From: Boswellia sacra
Taxonomy: Eukaryota > Streptophyta > Magnoliopsida > Sapindales > Burseraceae
DNA length: 64,000 nt
Direction of reading: 5' to 3'
NCBI GenBank assembly: GCA_013180625.2
Contig: SNVD02006886.1
Location: forward strand, 1 to 64,000
This document shows, piece after piece, positions 23,789-35,600 of the stretch (its first letter is position 1; each line of letters begins with the position of its first letter). The notes below the pieces were generated by a model. The model saw only the letters and a list, made by a program, of their open reading frames with translations, did not search any database and had not been told where the DNA came from. The translations under genes and the position numbers were made by a program.

Positions 23789-24948
23789 TAGGGGTGGCAA
23801 TTCGTGTTCGCGGGTCATGTTCGTGTCGTGACGAGCTGTGACACGATAAAGATTGACCCAACACGAACACGACCCATTTATTATTCGTGTCACTGTGACT
23901 CAACACGAACACGACACGATTATAAATGGGTAACACGACCTGACATGCTAACACGAATAATAAATGGGTCGTACTCGTGTTAGACACGAACACGACTCGT
24001 CTAACATGATTAAGACACGTTTATATTATTGACACGACCTGATTGACACGGTTATGACCTGCTAACACGATTACGACGCGTTATACATTTACAACACGAT
24101 TATGACACGTTATACATTTTCAACACGATTATGACACGAATATACATTAAAACATATTTTTAAATGAAAAAGATATAACAAAAAATACAAAATTAAACAA
24201 GATTAAATACCAAGAAATCATACAAACTTCAAATGCAATACAACTACCATAAGAAAACAACTTTAAAAATTCAAATATAACAAAATTAATAAAAATAAAG
24301 TCCATCAAATCTCAAATAAACATGCATCACATTCCCAAATTATGGATGACTTTGAACAAGTTCATCACAAACAAACAAACTATAAAGTTACAGTTATCCA
24401 TCACAAATCACAATTAAGTGCATCAAAAACAAACACAAAAAAGTTCTTCAACTCTTATCCATCTCCTCTTCAACTCTTAAGCAACCTACAAAAAGAAAAA
24501 TCATACTTATGAAAAAAATCAGTACATAAATTTTTGTTAGTATAAAACTTGATAGACCGAAACAAGTTATGAATATCTACGTGTACAGTTTGTTGTCATG
24601 AATTGATGTGATTTTGAAATATAGACTGATTAATTAATCTTATGTACTAGTTCAAATTAATTATATATTAATTAGTTGTGGATTTTGATACATGGACATG
24701 AATAATCTAGACAATGATGTTAACGATATTATAATAGTTTAGAGTCCTTCTAGGATCGAATAATAAGGTCACAAAATAGAAGTTTCAATAACAAATTAAT
24801 ATTATGAAATTAACGATATATCTTAAGGTTTCCCCTCTCGCAATTGAGTTCAAACATTAATACTTTTACTTGCACTCTAAAATTCTAATATTAATTATAG
24901 GAGTGTTAGAAATTCTGCTGAAAATAAACTTTGTAATAGTGAATATCA

Positions 24949-24991
<43 letters not shown>

Positions 24992-26232
24992 TTATATATA
25001 GTGAAAGTGATTCCCCACAATCTCAATCACAACCAAATAGCTAGGCAATCAAATAACAAAAATCAATCTGGTTAGAAATTCAAAGAATGGAAAAGACCAG
25101 TTTCATTCCATATAGTATTAATTATTGCTTACATATATAAGTGCCAGGCATACAAATATAAATGCATGCACATGCAAACAAATGAGACATGAAATGAAGC
25201 TTCAATGGATGCACGTGCTTAATTAATTAGAAAAAGCGGGACAAAGAAAGAAACATAGACCTTGGATGGAGGAGCTGTCTTCACTGGACAGCTTGGAGAC
25301 AAGACAAGCGGCTGAATGGCGCTGTGAACCGAAACAAGCGGGTTGAGTTCTCGTTGCAACAACCTAGAAGGAGAAAATTAAGCAAGCACATCAGGTCGAG
25401 CTCTAGCTCCACAACCACAACAAAGCCAAACCATTTTTATTTGATAAACTTACAGTGTGTTTATGAATCGTGGGCCAGGATAATTGGAGGGCTGTGGTCA
25501 TAGCTTGAGGACAGGGAGAGGACTGGACGGTGGAGGCTGGTGAAGCTGCGACGGCTGGCGGCAGTGAGGATAGGAGATCGAGAAAGGCTGCAGGCAGCTT
25601 CCCTTGGCTATGGCCTGTGATCGTGACGAAGACTGGAAGATTGGAGTGTGTGGTCACTGGAAGGGGAGGACTAGCGATGGTGTTGAGCAGCTGAAGCCAT
25701 GACGATTAGCGGAGGATAGCAGATGGCTAGCAGCGGTGACGAGAGAAAGTTTTGTTCACAGATTAGGTTTATGTTTTCACTTTCAATTTTGAATCAATTA
25801 GTCAATTAGGTTTCAGTTTTGGTTAAATGACAAAATTACCGTGAGCATTAAAATTTATTACGTTTTAAAATTATATACTTATTTTAAAATTTGGATTAAT
25901 ATAATGACTAAAATGTCTAAAATTAAAATATTAAATTTAATATTATTTTGTAATCGTGTCAATATTCGTGTTAATCGTGTTAATCGGGTTAAATATGTAT
26001 TCGTGTTATTCGTGTTACGCGTGTCGTAAACGTGTTCGTGTCATAATCGTGTCGTGTCATAATCGTGTTCGCCTGTTGAAGACTCTCAAACCGAACACGA
26101 TACGATTATTAAATGGGTTGACATCTTCGACACGAACACGACACGAACACGAATAAGCCAAAACCCAAACCCGCTTAAATCCGTGTCGTGTCAAGTCGTG
26201 TTCGCGTGTCGTGTCGAAAATTGCCACCCCTA
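23789..26232. mobile_element. Non-autonomous hAT element, 2.4 kb
   Basis: The ends are inverted: TAGGGGTGGCAATTCGTG at the left and, read backwards from the right, TAGGGGTGGCAATTTTCG. The flanks are GTCAACGT (23781-23788) and GTCAATGT (26233-26240), an 8-bp target duplication with one mismatch, which is the hAT hallmark. Both subterminal regions (about 23800-24145 and 25935-26220) are packed with CGTGT/ACACG motifs, including a 27-bp tandem unit around ACACGATTATGACACG. The interior has no transposase ORF. An 84-codon minus-strand ORF at 25403-25657 shows no known domain. Confidence 0.9.
24946..24990. repeat. (CA)n microsatellite inside the hAT element
   Basis: About 22 CA units with one interruption (CATACA). 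Confidence 0.95.
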
Positions 26233-26240
26233 GTCAATGT

Positions 26241-28690
26241 GAGGTGTTATCTTTTGTTCCATTTCGGATTGGTAATGTCCTCCCGCCAGCTGCAAAGAAA
26301 GGAAGGCTACTATTTCGTGGATTAAAGAGTTTCAGCAATCCACAACGTGGGGTTACATCCATTTCAAAGGCATACTTTTTAACCTTTTTAAGCATACATA
26401 AATAAAATTAAAGTTTTAAGATTAAATAAATTTTTAATTAATTATTAATATCTTTTTATTTTCATTTTATTTTTTCTCCACTCATATTATTACAAAGATA
26501 TAGAGGATAAAAATAAGATTTTAGTAATAACATCTATTGAACACCCTCAAAGTGTTTTAATATGAATTCCCTATTGGATTGATAGGGAGTATATAATGTA
26601 TTGAATATTGTTGCAAAATCTTAACTTCACTACCCACAAAACATTTTTCATCATAAAATGTCTAAAATATAACCATGTGAAAAATATACTAATATATAGG
26701 AAAGAGTTTATTTATAATTGTGATCACCCAATTTATTCATTACTATCAATATTGTTATGTTGTTTGGGTTGAATGTTCCTTTTGACTTAACCTAATTGAA
26801 TAAAGGGTTTACAGCTGAGCTAGCTATAACCCAAATTAAACAAATCCAACTTGACTTTTTCTTCTTTGCTTAACTTTTTGCATACTTGCATGATGGGCTT
26901 CTTTGTCATTTCCATGCTTGTACTTTATACTTAAAAATTGAGAAGTAACAATATGGTTTTGTGACATTTAAAATGTAAGTGCACCCCAATGGTGGGCTTT
27001 TTCATGGGCTAATAGTGGTAGATTTGCGGACAGGCTGGGATATAATAGAATGGAGTTTGTTGTCTTTTTGTTGCACTTTATTTGTGGGAGTTGGTTGTTT
27101 CTTGAGCACTTTATGTTCTGGCTTTCTATCTCTCTTTGATTATTGGATTCAAAAGATATGTATATAATCATTATCAACAACTTGCAACCAAACAGCTAAC
27201 ACTTTACGTGTAATTAACTCATTCCCAATCATTAACAAAGAAAAATCCAACCATTTGCTTGCTTCTACTCATCCCACTAAAGATAAAAAATATCTCTAAA
27301 TTAAATAAACTTACAATGAGGTTCTTATCAAAAAGTAAAAGAAAGGTAGATAGATTAAAATTACCTTTGATTAAAAAAATTACAGTGAAATGTTTCTCAA
27401 AATGAAACTGGGAAGTGTAGATTAAAAATCCCAAATTAATAATAAAAACAAAAAAAAACTTTTTGCTATATACATAACCAAAAAATAATTAATTTTATAT
27501 ATTATGATAAAAAAATTACAGTGAGGTTTTTATCAAAAATAGATAAAGAGATAATTTTTTTCTAAAAAAAACCTATGCTGAAATTTAAAAAAAAAAGTAA
27601 ATTTTTTTTACTGTATTTATGAATAAAAAATTCAATTTTTTATATTGGGATAGATTTTGTTATGGTATGGATAAAATGAACTTTTTATAATGGAAAATCT
27701 AATAAATGAATATGTGATATAATTAGTTGGATTTTATATTAATCTAAAGAAAAAATTACTAGTTTATATCATTTTATATATAAATAGGTTTTCATGAAAA
27801 TTTGATGTGATAGAACACTAGTAATGTTTATAAGATGATGAATGAGGTGTTATTTAACTTCAAAAGCCTTCTTTAACCCGGAAAAAAATTATAATCATTT
27901 TTATGAATTTATAAATTAATTCATACAAGGCAAATTGCGGATACAAAATGATATGAGAAAACAATTAGACAATTTTAAAAAAATAAAATAAAATCCTATG
28001 ATATTATTACGTGAATATAGTATTAGAATGTCATATTTATGAATATACTTTTAAATTTATTTTTATGCGATATATATTCTATAGTTCTAAATAACTAATC
28101 AATAACGACATTAACTTTATAAAAAATTTTGGATTAAAAAAAAAAGAAAGATTTGAAAAATAGACTCTAATTAAGGGGGCATTTAAAAATGGAACAGATG
28201 TAAAAAAATTTATATACCGTAACCTACACTCAACAAATTGACAAAATTTCTATGAAACCTATTTGAATTTTTTGCATCTAATCTATTTTACAAGAACTGT
28301 AATCTGGGTATTTTTATTTATAAAAAAATGAATTAAAACGACAAGTTCGACGAAACTGACAAAAGAGTTGTACGCTTAAATGATTAAATTGATTAAAAAT
28401 ATTAAAATATCACATATTCAATGCTGATGTGTTAAAACAAAAAAAAAAAGAGATATTGTATTGTTTTTTTTTAAATAATTTGCTTAATATTAAAAAGAAT
28501 AAAAGTGACAAGTGGCATGGGCATGGGCAAGGCATGAACAGCAGATTGAGCATTCTCAGAGGGGCGAAAATGTGAAACAACAAAACCAACAACATGCCAT
28601 GATCCATCCAAAGTCTATTAAAAAAAAAAAAAGACCAAAACAAAAGGAAAATATTAAAAAAATAAAAATAAAAATGTTTTTATTTTTCAG
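26241..28690. other. AT-rich intergenic DNA
   Basis: No gene was recognised. Three imperfect copies of a phrase like ATTACAGTGAGGTTTTTATC occur near 27310, 27387 and 27512. The right end is the upstream region of the bZIP gene. Confidence 0.5.
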
Positions 28691-28739
28691 TTTGTAGTTT
28701 TTGAGTAGTTTTCAATCAATCAAAGCATTGAAGCCCAAC

Positions 28740-28917
28740 AAACAACACCAACAACAGCAAACAAACGAGGAGAGACGAGAAAGAGAGAGAGAACGCCAAC
28801 GCACAAAAATCCTTCTGCGAAGCGCAAAACCAAACCCTAGGAGAGAGATAGAGAGAGAGAATTCGAAAGTCCACTTTCGCATTGTATTTCGAGATCTCGA
28901 TTCTTCAATCCACTACG
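28740..28917 (+). other. Probable non-coding first exon (5' UTR) of the bZIP gene
   Basis: A purine-rich leader with GA repeats (about 28770-28792 and 28841-28860) and a telo-box AAACCCTA at 28832-28839 ends at a good splice donor, CTACG|GTAAGC. Joined to the acceptor at 29621-29622 (TTCGACAG), the coding frame meets a TAG at 28849 upstream and no ATG in between, so this exon does not code. The transcription start is not known. Confidence 0.6.
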
Positions 28918-29643
28918 GTAAGCCCACTTTTTTTAATTTTTTTTGGGTGTTTTTGTTTTTGTTTTGCGGGTCCGGAGGCGAATCTGTGGTCGTTTTGGAT
29001 TAATTTGTTTAATTTTTATTCGATTCCAATTGTACATTGCCACATTTTGTTTGGTCAATCTGTAATTTTCTTTTCCGGGGATTTTTATCTTAATTGGTTT
29101 GTTTTTAAATATTTGTTGATTAAATTTTCTGTTTGATTGGTGACAAAATGTTAGATAATAAGAGAAAATGAAGGAAATTAGAGGTCTTGAGTCTAGTATT
29201 GACTTACTAGAGTGAGAAAATGAGGTAAAACAGAGAGGAATCGAAGTCTCAATTTTGTTTTTTTATGTTTGATTTTTCTTAATAAATTATTGATTTCTTT
29301 TTCTGTAAGTTTTGCTCAATTTTTTATTATGTGTTTTTCGAAGTTTTATAATTGCTAGACATGCCAAAAGGAGCCCAAATGAGAAGGTAAGTTCCATGTG
29401 TATTTTGGGTCTCATTGTTTAGAGTGCTGTAATGGGTTTGAAGAAGTTGTTGCGTTGACAATGTGTGAGAATGGATGGTTTTAGATCCCTTCCTTTGATT
29501 AATGGATAGACGAAGAGAAGGAATGGGATAAAGTGCAATCTAATGACTTTGCAGTGTGTTTTGGTTGTCTTTTTGGTGTTAGCTAATTGTTACGTTGTTG
29601 ATTAACATTGTTTTTTCGACAGGGATTGGGTTGTGCCTTTTCT

Positions 29644-32600
29644 ATGGCGAATTCTAAGGGGTCATCAAACGTTAGAAACTCGTTGTACTCTGGAAAGCAT
29701 GCTTTACTTCCTCCTAAAAGTCCATTTCCTAGTGTTTCCCCGTCATATGCTGATTATGCCCCCAGTGGTGTAATTGGACCAAAAGCAGTACAAAAGCCAC
29801 GAGAGGGAAATGCACATCACCAGCGTACATCATCTGAAAGTTTCCTAATGGAGGAGCAACCTTCATGGCTTGATGATCTCCTTAATGAGCCAGAGACACC
29901 TGTACGAAGAGGAGGTCATCGGCGTTCATCAAGTGACTCTTTTGCATATGTAGATGTAATAAATGCATCTAATGTAGATTATGCAGCTCAGGATGAATAC
30001 AGATATAAACACTTGGTTTCTGTTCCTTGGGGAGCTCAAGACTTTGATTATCACAAGGATTCTAGGCATGCCGCTTTCTATAATGAAGCAAACTCGGTTA
30101 AGCCAAAGAACAGGCCATGGGAATCACCTGTGAATACCTTGCCTCATCCAAGTAGTGTTCCTGCTCCCAGGGAGAATGTTATGCAGAATTCAGGATCAGT
30201 AGCTGGAGCACAGGAAGCAGATTGTGTTCCATCTATGCCAAATGAAAAGCTGGAGACAACTGAAGCGGGTCCTCATGATGCAAAAACTTCTTCTGAGAAA
30301 AAGGATAATTCTCATACTAAGTCTTCTGTATCTGAGTCTGACACGAAACGAGCAAAACAGTATGTCCGCTATTTAATTGTTCTTCTAAGTTTATTTTTTT
30401 TTGGTTAGCATTTCAGATTTTTTTATTTATTCCTTTTTTCTGTTGTTGGTGTTGCATAGATTTTGTCTTAACATATTGCATTTGCTGAGCCATGTCTCAC
30501 ATGGTTTATCTCTAAGGTGCTTGATGAGCGGTTTCAAAAGTATATGTAATACTTCTGATGTTGCCAGTTTCATGAAATATTTCTAAAATTTTGTTGTTGT
30601 TTTTGATGGATAAAAATATGTTTATTGCTTGGATTTCTAGGAAGAAAGTCTATTATCTTTCTGATGTGCTCACTAACTTATATGACATCCAAAAATTAGA
30701 ACTTCTGAAATATAGCCAACTCCAGGAACTTCAAATGCATTGACCTCATGAAGAAAAAAGCAATATCTAGAAAAAGAGATAGAGGATCAATATATGGAAG
30801 GAGTGCCATATCTAGGGGCAAGATTGAGTATATAGGGTTATTTTGTCTTCATCTTTTAATTCTTTAGAGCAAAAAAAAAAAAAAAAAAAACAATGAAAAG
30901 GTGGAATGTAAAGGAATATACCAGGACAAGTCCTTTTGAATTAAGCATGTAGGCCTGATGTAGTTGAAAGAGTAGTCATTAGAGAAAACAGTGAGGATGG
31001 TTTGAATCTTGTGTAGGTCCTCTTTGTGTAATGCATGGAACTTATGCTTTCCCTTATTTTCAAAGATGATGCAGCTGAAATTTTAAGTACATTTATTAAC
31101 TATGTATGACTTCTGTCAATATGAACTATGGAAAATATATGGAATAGATATGATAATATGGCCAATAATAAATTTTTTTTTTGATATGGTGATATGAAAT
31201 AAATCTAAGAGTATGAATTTATATGCATGATCTTGTTACATATTACTTTTTACTGTAAAAATATTTGCTCTTTTTTTAGAAGAGCAAGTTAAGATATATA
31301 GCCTGTAAAGGTTATTTAAACCCCCCTACTGACATTCTTGATTTTCTTTAAGGAACTGATAGCGCTGTAGGAAATTGATAGGAACCTCACTGCAACAATG
31401 TCTAGAACGCACACTCACACACACTTTTAATTGAAATTAAAGAACAACAGAGGAGGCAATAGCAGGAAATAGGATAAACAGAGGGAAAACTAGAACAGGA
31501 AATGGAATACTGCATAACTTCTGTGTTGAATTAAGAAATGTAGCAGGCAATTCGAGAGGCCTGCAAGCTCTCCATAGACACTGTGGTCTCCAAAATAACA
31601 GAATTCTTCTTATCCACTCTACTCTTCTCTCCTCCCTTATATACCAGCCTGTCCTTTTCTCTCCTTTCCTAAATTCGGGGTAACTAACTCCACAACCTAC
31701 ACACCAAATAAAAGCAACACAAAAAGCAAACAAAAAGCAGCTAAAAGTATAACATACTACCCTTGCCAATATGCCAAATAACAACCCTGCCCCTTCCCTT
31801 ATTTCTTGTTCCGCCTACTGTATGTAAACTTAATAGGTGGCCTATCATTACCCCCAGCCCAAGCCAGCACCTTGTCCTCAAGGTGGAAGGCAGGGAACTG
31901 ATTTTTTATCAAATCGAGCTGTTCCCAAGTAGCATCAAAAGCCGGTAGGTCCTTCCATTGGACCAGCACCTTGGTGAGAAGGCCTGAAGGCCCCTGTTTC
32001 TGTCGGACATTGAGGATGTTGGCAGGTTCAACTTTCAATTCCATGGAAGAATTGAGTTGAGCAGGGATGACCGGGGAGACAGAATCTGTGGAATTGATTG
32101 CTGGTTTCAGCTGGGAAACATGAAATACCAGGTGAATCAGTGAGTTTTCCGGCAGGTTGAGTTTGTAAGCAACTTGTCCTACTTTGGCCTCCACCGGAAA
32201 AGGACCATAGTAGCGGGGGCTAAGTTTCTCATTCCGTCGTTGAGCCAAAGATCGCTGCTTATATGGCTGTAATTTAAGATAAACCAGATCTCCTACACTG
32301 AATTGAAGCTCCCTTCTTTTACCATCTGCCATAATTTTCATCCGGGTTTGTGCTGTGCTCAAATTCTGTTTCAGCTCCTCCAATATAGCATCCCTTTCTT
32401 CCAAGAGTAATTCAACAGTGGAGACAGCAGTGGAATCGTGTCCATAACGGACCAATGGAGGAGGGTCTCGGCCATACAGAATTTTAAAAGGCGTGCATTT
32501 GGCAGAAGAATGAAAAGAAGTATTATACCAATACTCCACCCAAGGAAGCCATTTGATCCATTGTCTTGGTTTGTTGGATGCAAAGCAGCCAAGATATGTT

Positions 32601-35600
32601 TCCAAACAGCGATTCACAACTTCGGATTGCCCATCCGATTGGGGATGATAGGCAGTGCTCCTCTTGAGGTTGGTGCCCTGGAGCCTGAACAATTCAGTCC
32701 AGAATAAACTCAGAAAAATCTTGTCTCTATCCGTAACAATGGACCTAGGAAGCCTATGTAGACGCACCACTTCCTTGAGGAAAACTGCAGCTACAGCTGG
32801 GGCGTTGAAGGGGTGCCTAAGAGCTATGAAATGGGCAAATTTGCTCAGCCGGTCAACCACCTCTAAACTCGTATCAAAGCCTTCAGATTTCGGAAGTCCT
32901 TCTATAAAGTCCATGGTAAGATCTTCCCATACTTGTGTAGGCAGTGGTAAGGGCTGTAATAATCCTGCTGGAGACATGGCAAGATACTTGTTCTGTTGGC
33001 ACACCGGGCAAGCTTCCACATAGCGTTTGATAGTCTTCTTCATTCCCACCCAATAGAATTCCTTGGTAATCCGCTAGGTCGTTTTCAGCAATCCAGAATG
33101 TCCCCCAATGGAGCTGTCATGAAATTCTTTGAGTAGCTTGGGGATTAAGGATGAATGTTGACTCAATACCATTCGGCCCTTGTATAATAAAGTGCCATGA
33201 ACTACTGTAAATCCATCCTTAACTGAGTTTCCCGCCAAAATCTCTGCTTTAATTTTGCTCAATTCAGCATCTTCATTCACTGCTTGTTGTATCTCCTGGA
33301 CATCGAAAGAAGGAGAAAAGGTTATAGCAGCAAATTCAGGATGGCGGGAAAGGGCATCAGCAGCTTTATTCTCCAGTCCCGGTTTATATTGAATTTCGAA
33401 ATCGAACCCCAACAGTTTTGTTACCCATTTTTGGTGCTCAGTACTAATGAGACGCTGCTCCAATAGGTATTTCAAACTTTTCTGATCTGTCTGTACAATG
33501 AATTTGCGTCCCAAGAGATAGGGCCGCCATTTCTGGATAGCCAAGACCACTGCCATTAGTTCACGCTCATAGACAGATATAAGCCGCTGACTAGGATGGA
33601 GTATATGACTAAAATAGGCTATGGGCCAATGTTCCTGCATTAGAACCGCCCCTAATCCCACTCCAGATGCATCAGTGTTGAGGAGAAATGGTTTAGAAAA
33701 GTTTGGGAGGGCCAGAACTGGAACTTCAGTCATAGCCTGTTTTAAGCGATTGAATGCTTCCTCAGCTGCTGGATTCCACCCGAAATTATCCTTTTTCAAC
33801 TGTTCTGTCAGGGGTTGAGTTATATTACCATAGTTTCTAACGAATTTTCTATAATACCCAGTGAGACCTAGGAAGCCTCTCAACTCCTTCAAATTCTGAG
33901 GTCTAGGCCAGTGCAGCATAACCTGAATCTTTGATTGATCCACTGAAACCCCCTCTGGTGAGATAATGTGGCCCAAATAATCCAATTCGGTACGAGCAAA
34001 CATACATTTCTTCCTATTCGCATACAGTTTATGTGCTGCCAGAGTTTGTAGCACCATTTCAAGATGTTTCATATGGTCTGCCAGGCTAGCACTATAGATC
34101 AGGATGTCATCAAAGAAGACAAGGATGAACTTCCGCAAGAATGGCAGGAAAATTTCGTTCATCAGAGATTGAAATGTAGAAGGGGCATTAGTGAGGCCAA
34201 AGGGCATTACCAGGAATTCATAATGGCCGTCATGGGTGCGGAAAGCTGTCTTATGAATATCTTCCGGTCTAATTCGGATCTGATGATAGCCTGATTTTAG
34301 GTCCAGTTTTGAAAATATTGTGGCCCCGTGAAGTTCATCTAACAATTCATCGATCACTGGGATTGGGAACTTGTTCGGCACGGTAACTTGATTGAGGGCT
34401 CGGTAGTCCACACAAAACCGCCAGCTTCCATCCTTCTTTTTGACTAGCAAGACAGGACTGGAAAAGGGACTACTACTGGGGCGGATTATGCCAGCTGCAA
34501 GCATTTCCAGGTGTTCTATTTCGGCCTTCTGGATGTGGGGATACCGGTATGGGTGAACAGAAATTGGCTGGCTTCCTTCCTTGAGTATAATGGCATGATC
34601 TTGGCTTCGTTCCGGAGGCAACCCAGGAGGCAAATAAAATACCGAATCATGAGTGTGCAGCAACCGGCTTATTTCTGCTGGAATTTCCGGTTCTTCCTGT
34701 GTATTAGTAACTGACAGGGCACTCAACTCCAGCAAGAGGCCTTGTCCCCCTCCTTTAACGGTCTTGAACAGATTCTTCAACTTAACTTGAGCTTTACACA
34801 GACTAGGGTCCCCCTGAAGGATTACCCTGTGACCATCCACAGTAAACTCCATTGTCAGTGCTTTGCAATCAAACCGGATGACCCCTAAATTTTCCAGCCA
34901 CTGCATGCCCAAAACCAAATCCGATCCTCCCAGCTCCAGGGGAAGGTAGTCCTCCACCACCTCCAACCCTTGCAGAGACAGAACAACTCCCTTACACACC
35001 CCTTCACCTTTAATCGGCCTTCCCGTACCCAGGAGGATCCCATACCCTTCAGTCTTATCCAAGGGTAAGCTCAATTTCTGCACCAATTGCCTTGAAATGA
35101 AATTATGTGTAGCCCCTGGGTCGACCAGAACAATGACATCCTCCGTTCCCACAGTTCCCACTAACTTAATCGTTTTGGGAGAAGTGAGGCCCACTACTGA
35201 ATTCATCGATAGCTCTATCATCTCCGACTTTTCCGGCATCTGGTCGTCCTCATCTTCGATTTGCCCCTCCTCGGGATTCTGTTCCTCCCCCGCTTCCTGT
35301 ATCACCATGACTTGCAACTCTCGAAATCGGCAACGGTGCCCCGGTGAAAACTTCTCGTCGCATCGGTAGCACAGGCCTTTTTCTCTCTTGGCCTGCAGCT
35401 CGGCGTCAGATAATCGCCGGAACTACACGTCGCCCTTCTTTGCACCCTCCTTCTCTGGAAATGTCGTGGAACGCATTTGGGGCGTTAATGAGCTTTGGAC
35501 TTGGGCTGTAACGGGTTGGGCCGCACTCCTCCTTTCTCCAAAAAGCCCACCAGTTTTATAACTCTTAAGGGCCGAGTTTTTAACTTCAATTTTCTGGGCC

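Noticed and set aside
25403..25657. 84-codon ORF inside the hAT element
   Set aside because: No hAT transposase motif, and Ser/Pro/Ala-rich as expected from a GC-richer chance frame.
28701..29003. 100-codon ORF at the start of the bZIP transcript
   Set aside because: It begins without ATG, is dominated by low-complexity GA-repeat translation (Glu/Arg), and crosses the splice donor at 28918. It is 5' UTR.
31437..31784. 115-codon ORF in the left chromovirus LTR, repeated at 36382-36729
   Set aside because: It lies on the LTR U3/R strand with no known domain and is identical in both LTRs apart from one residue because the LTRs are identical. It is a chance ORF.
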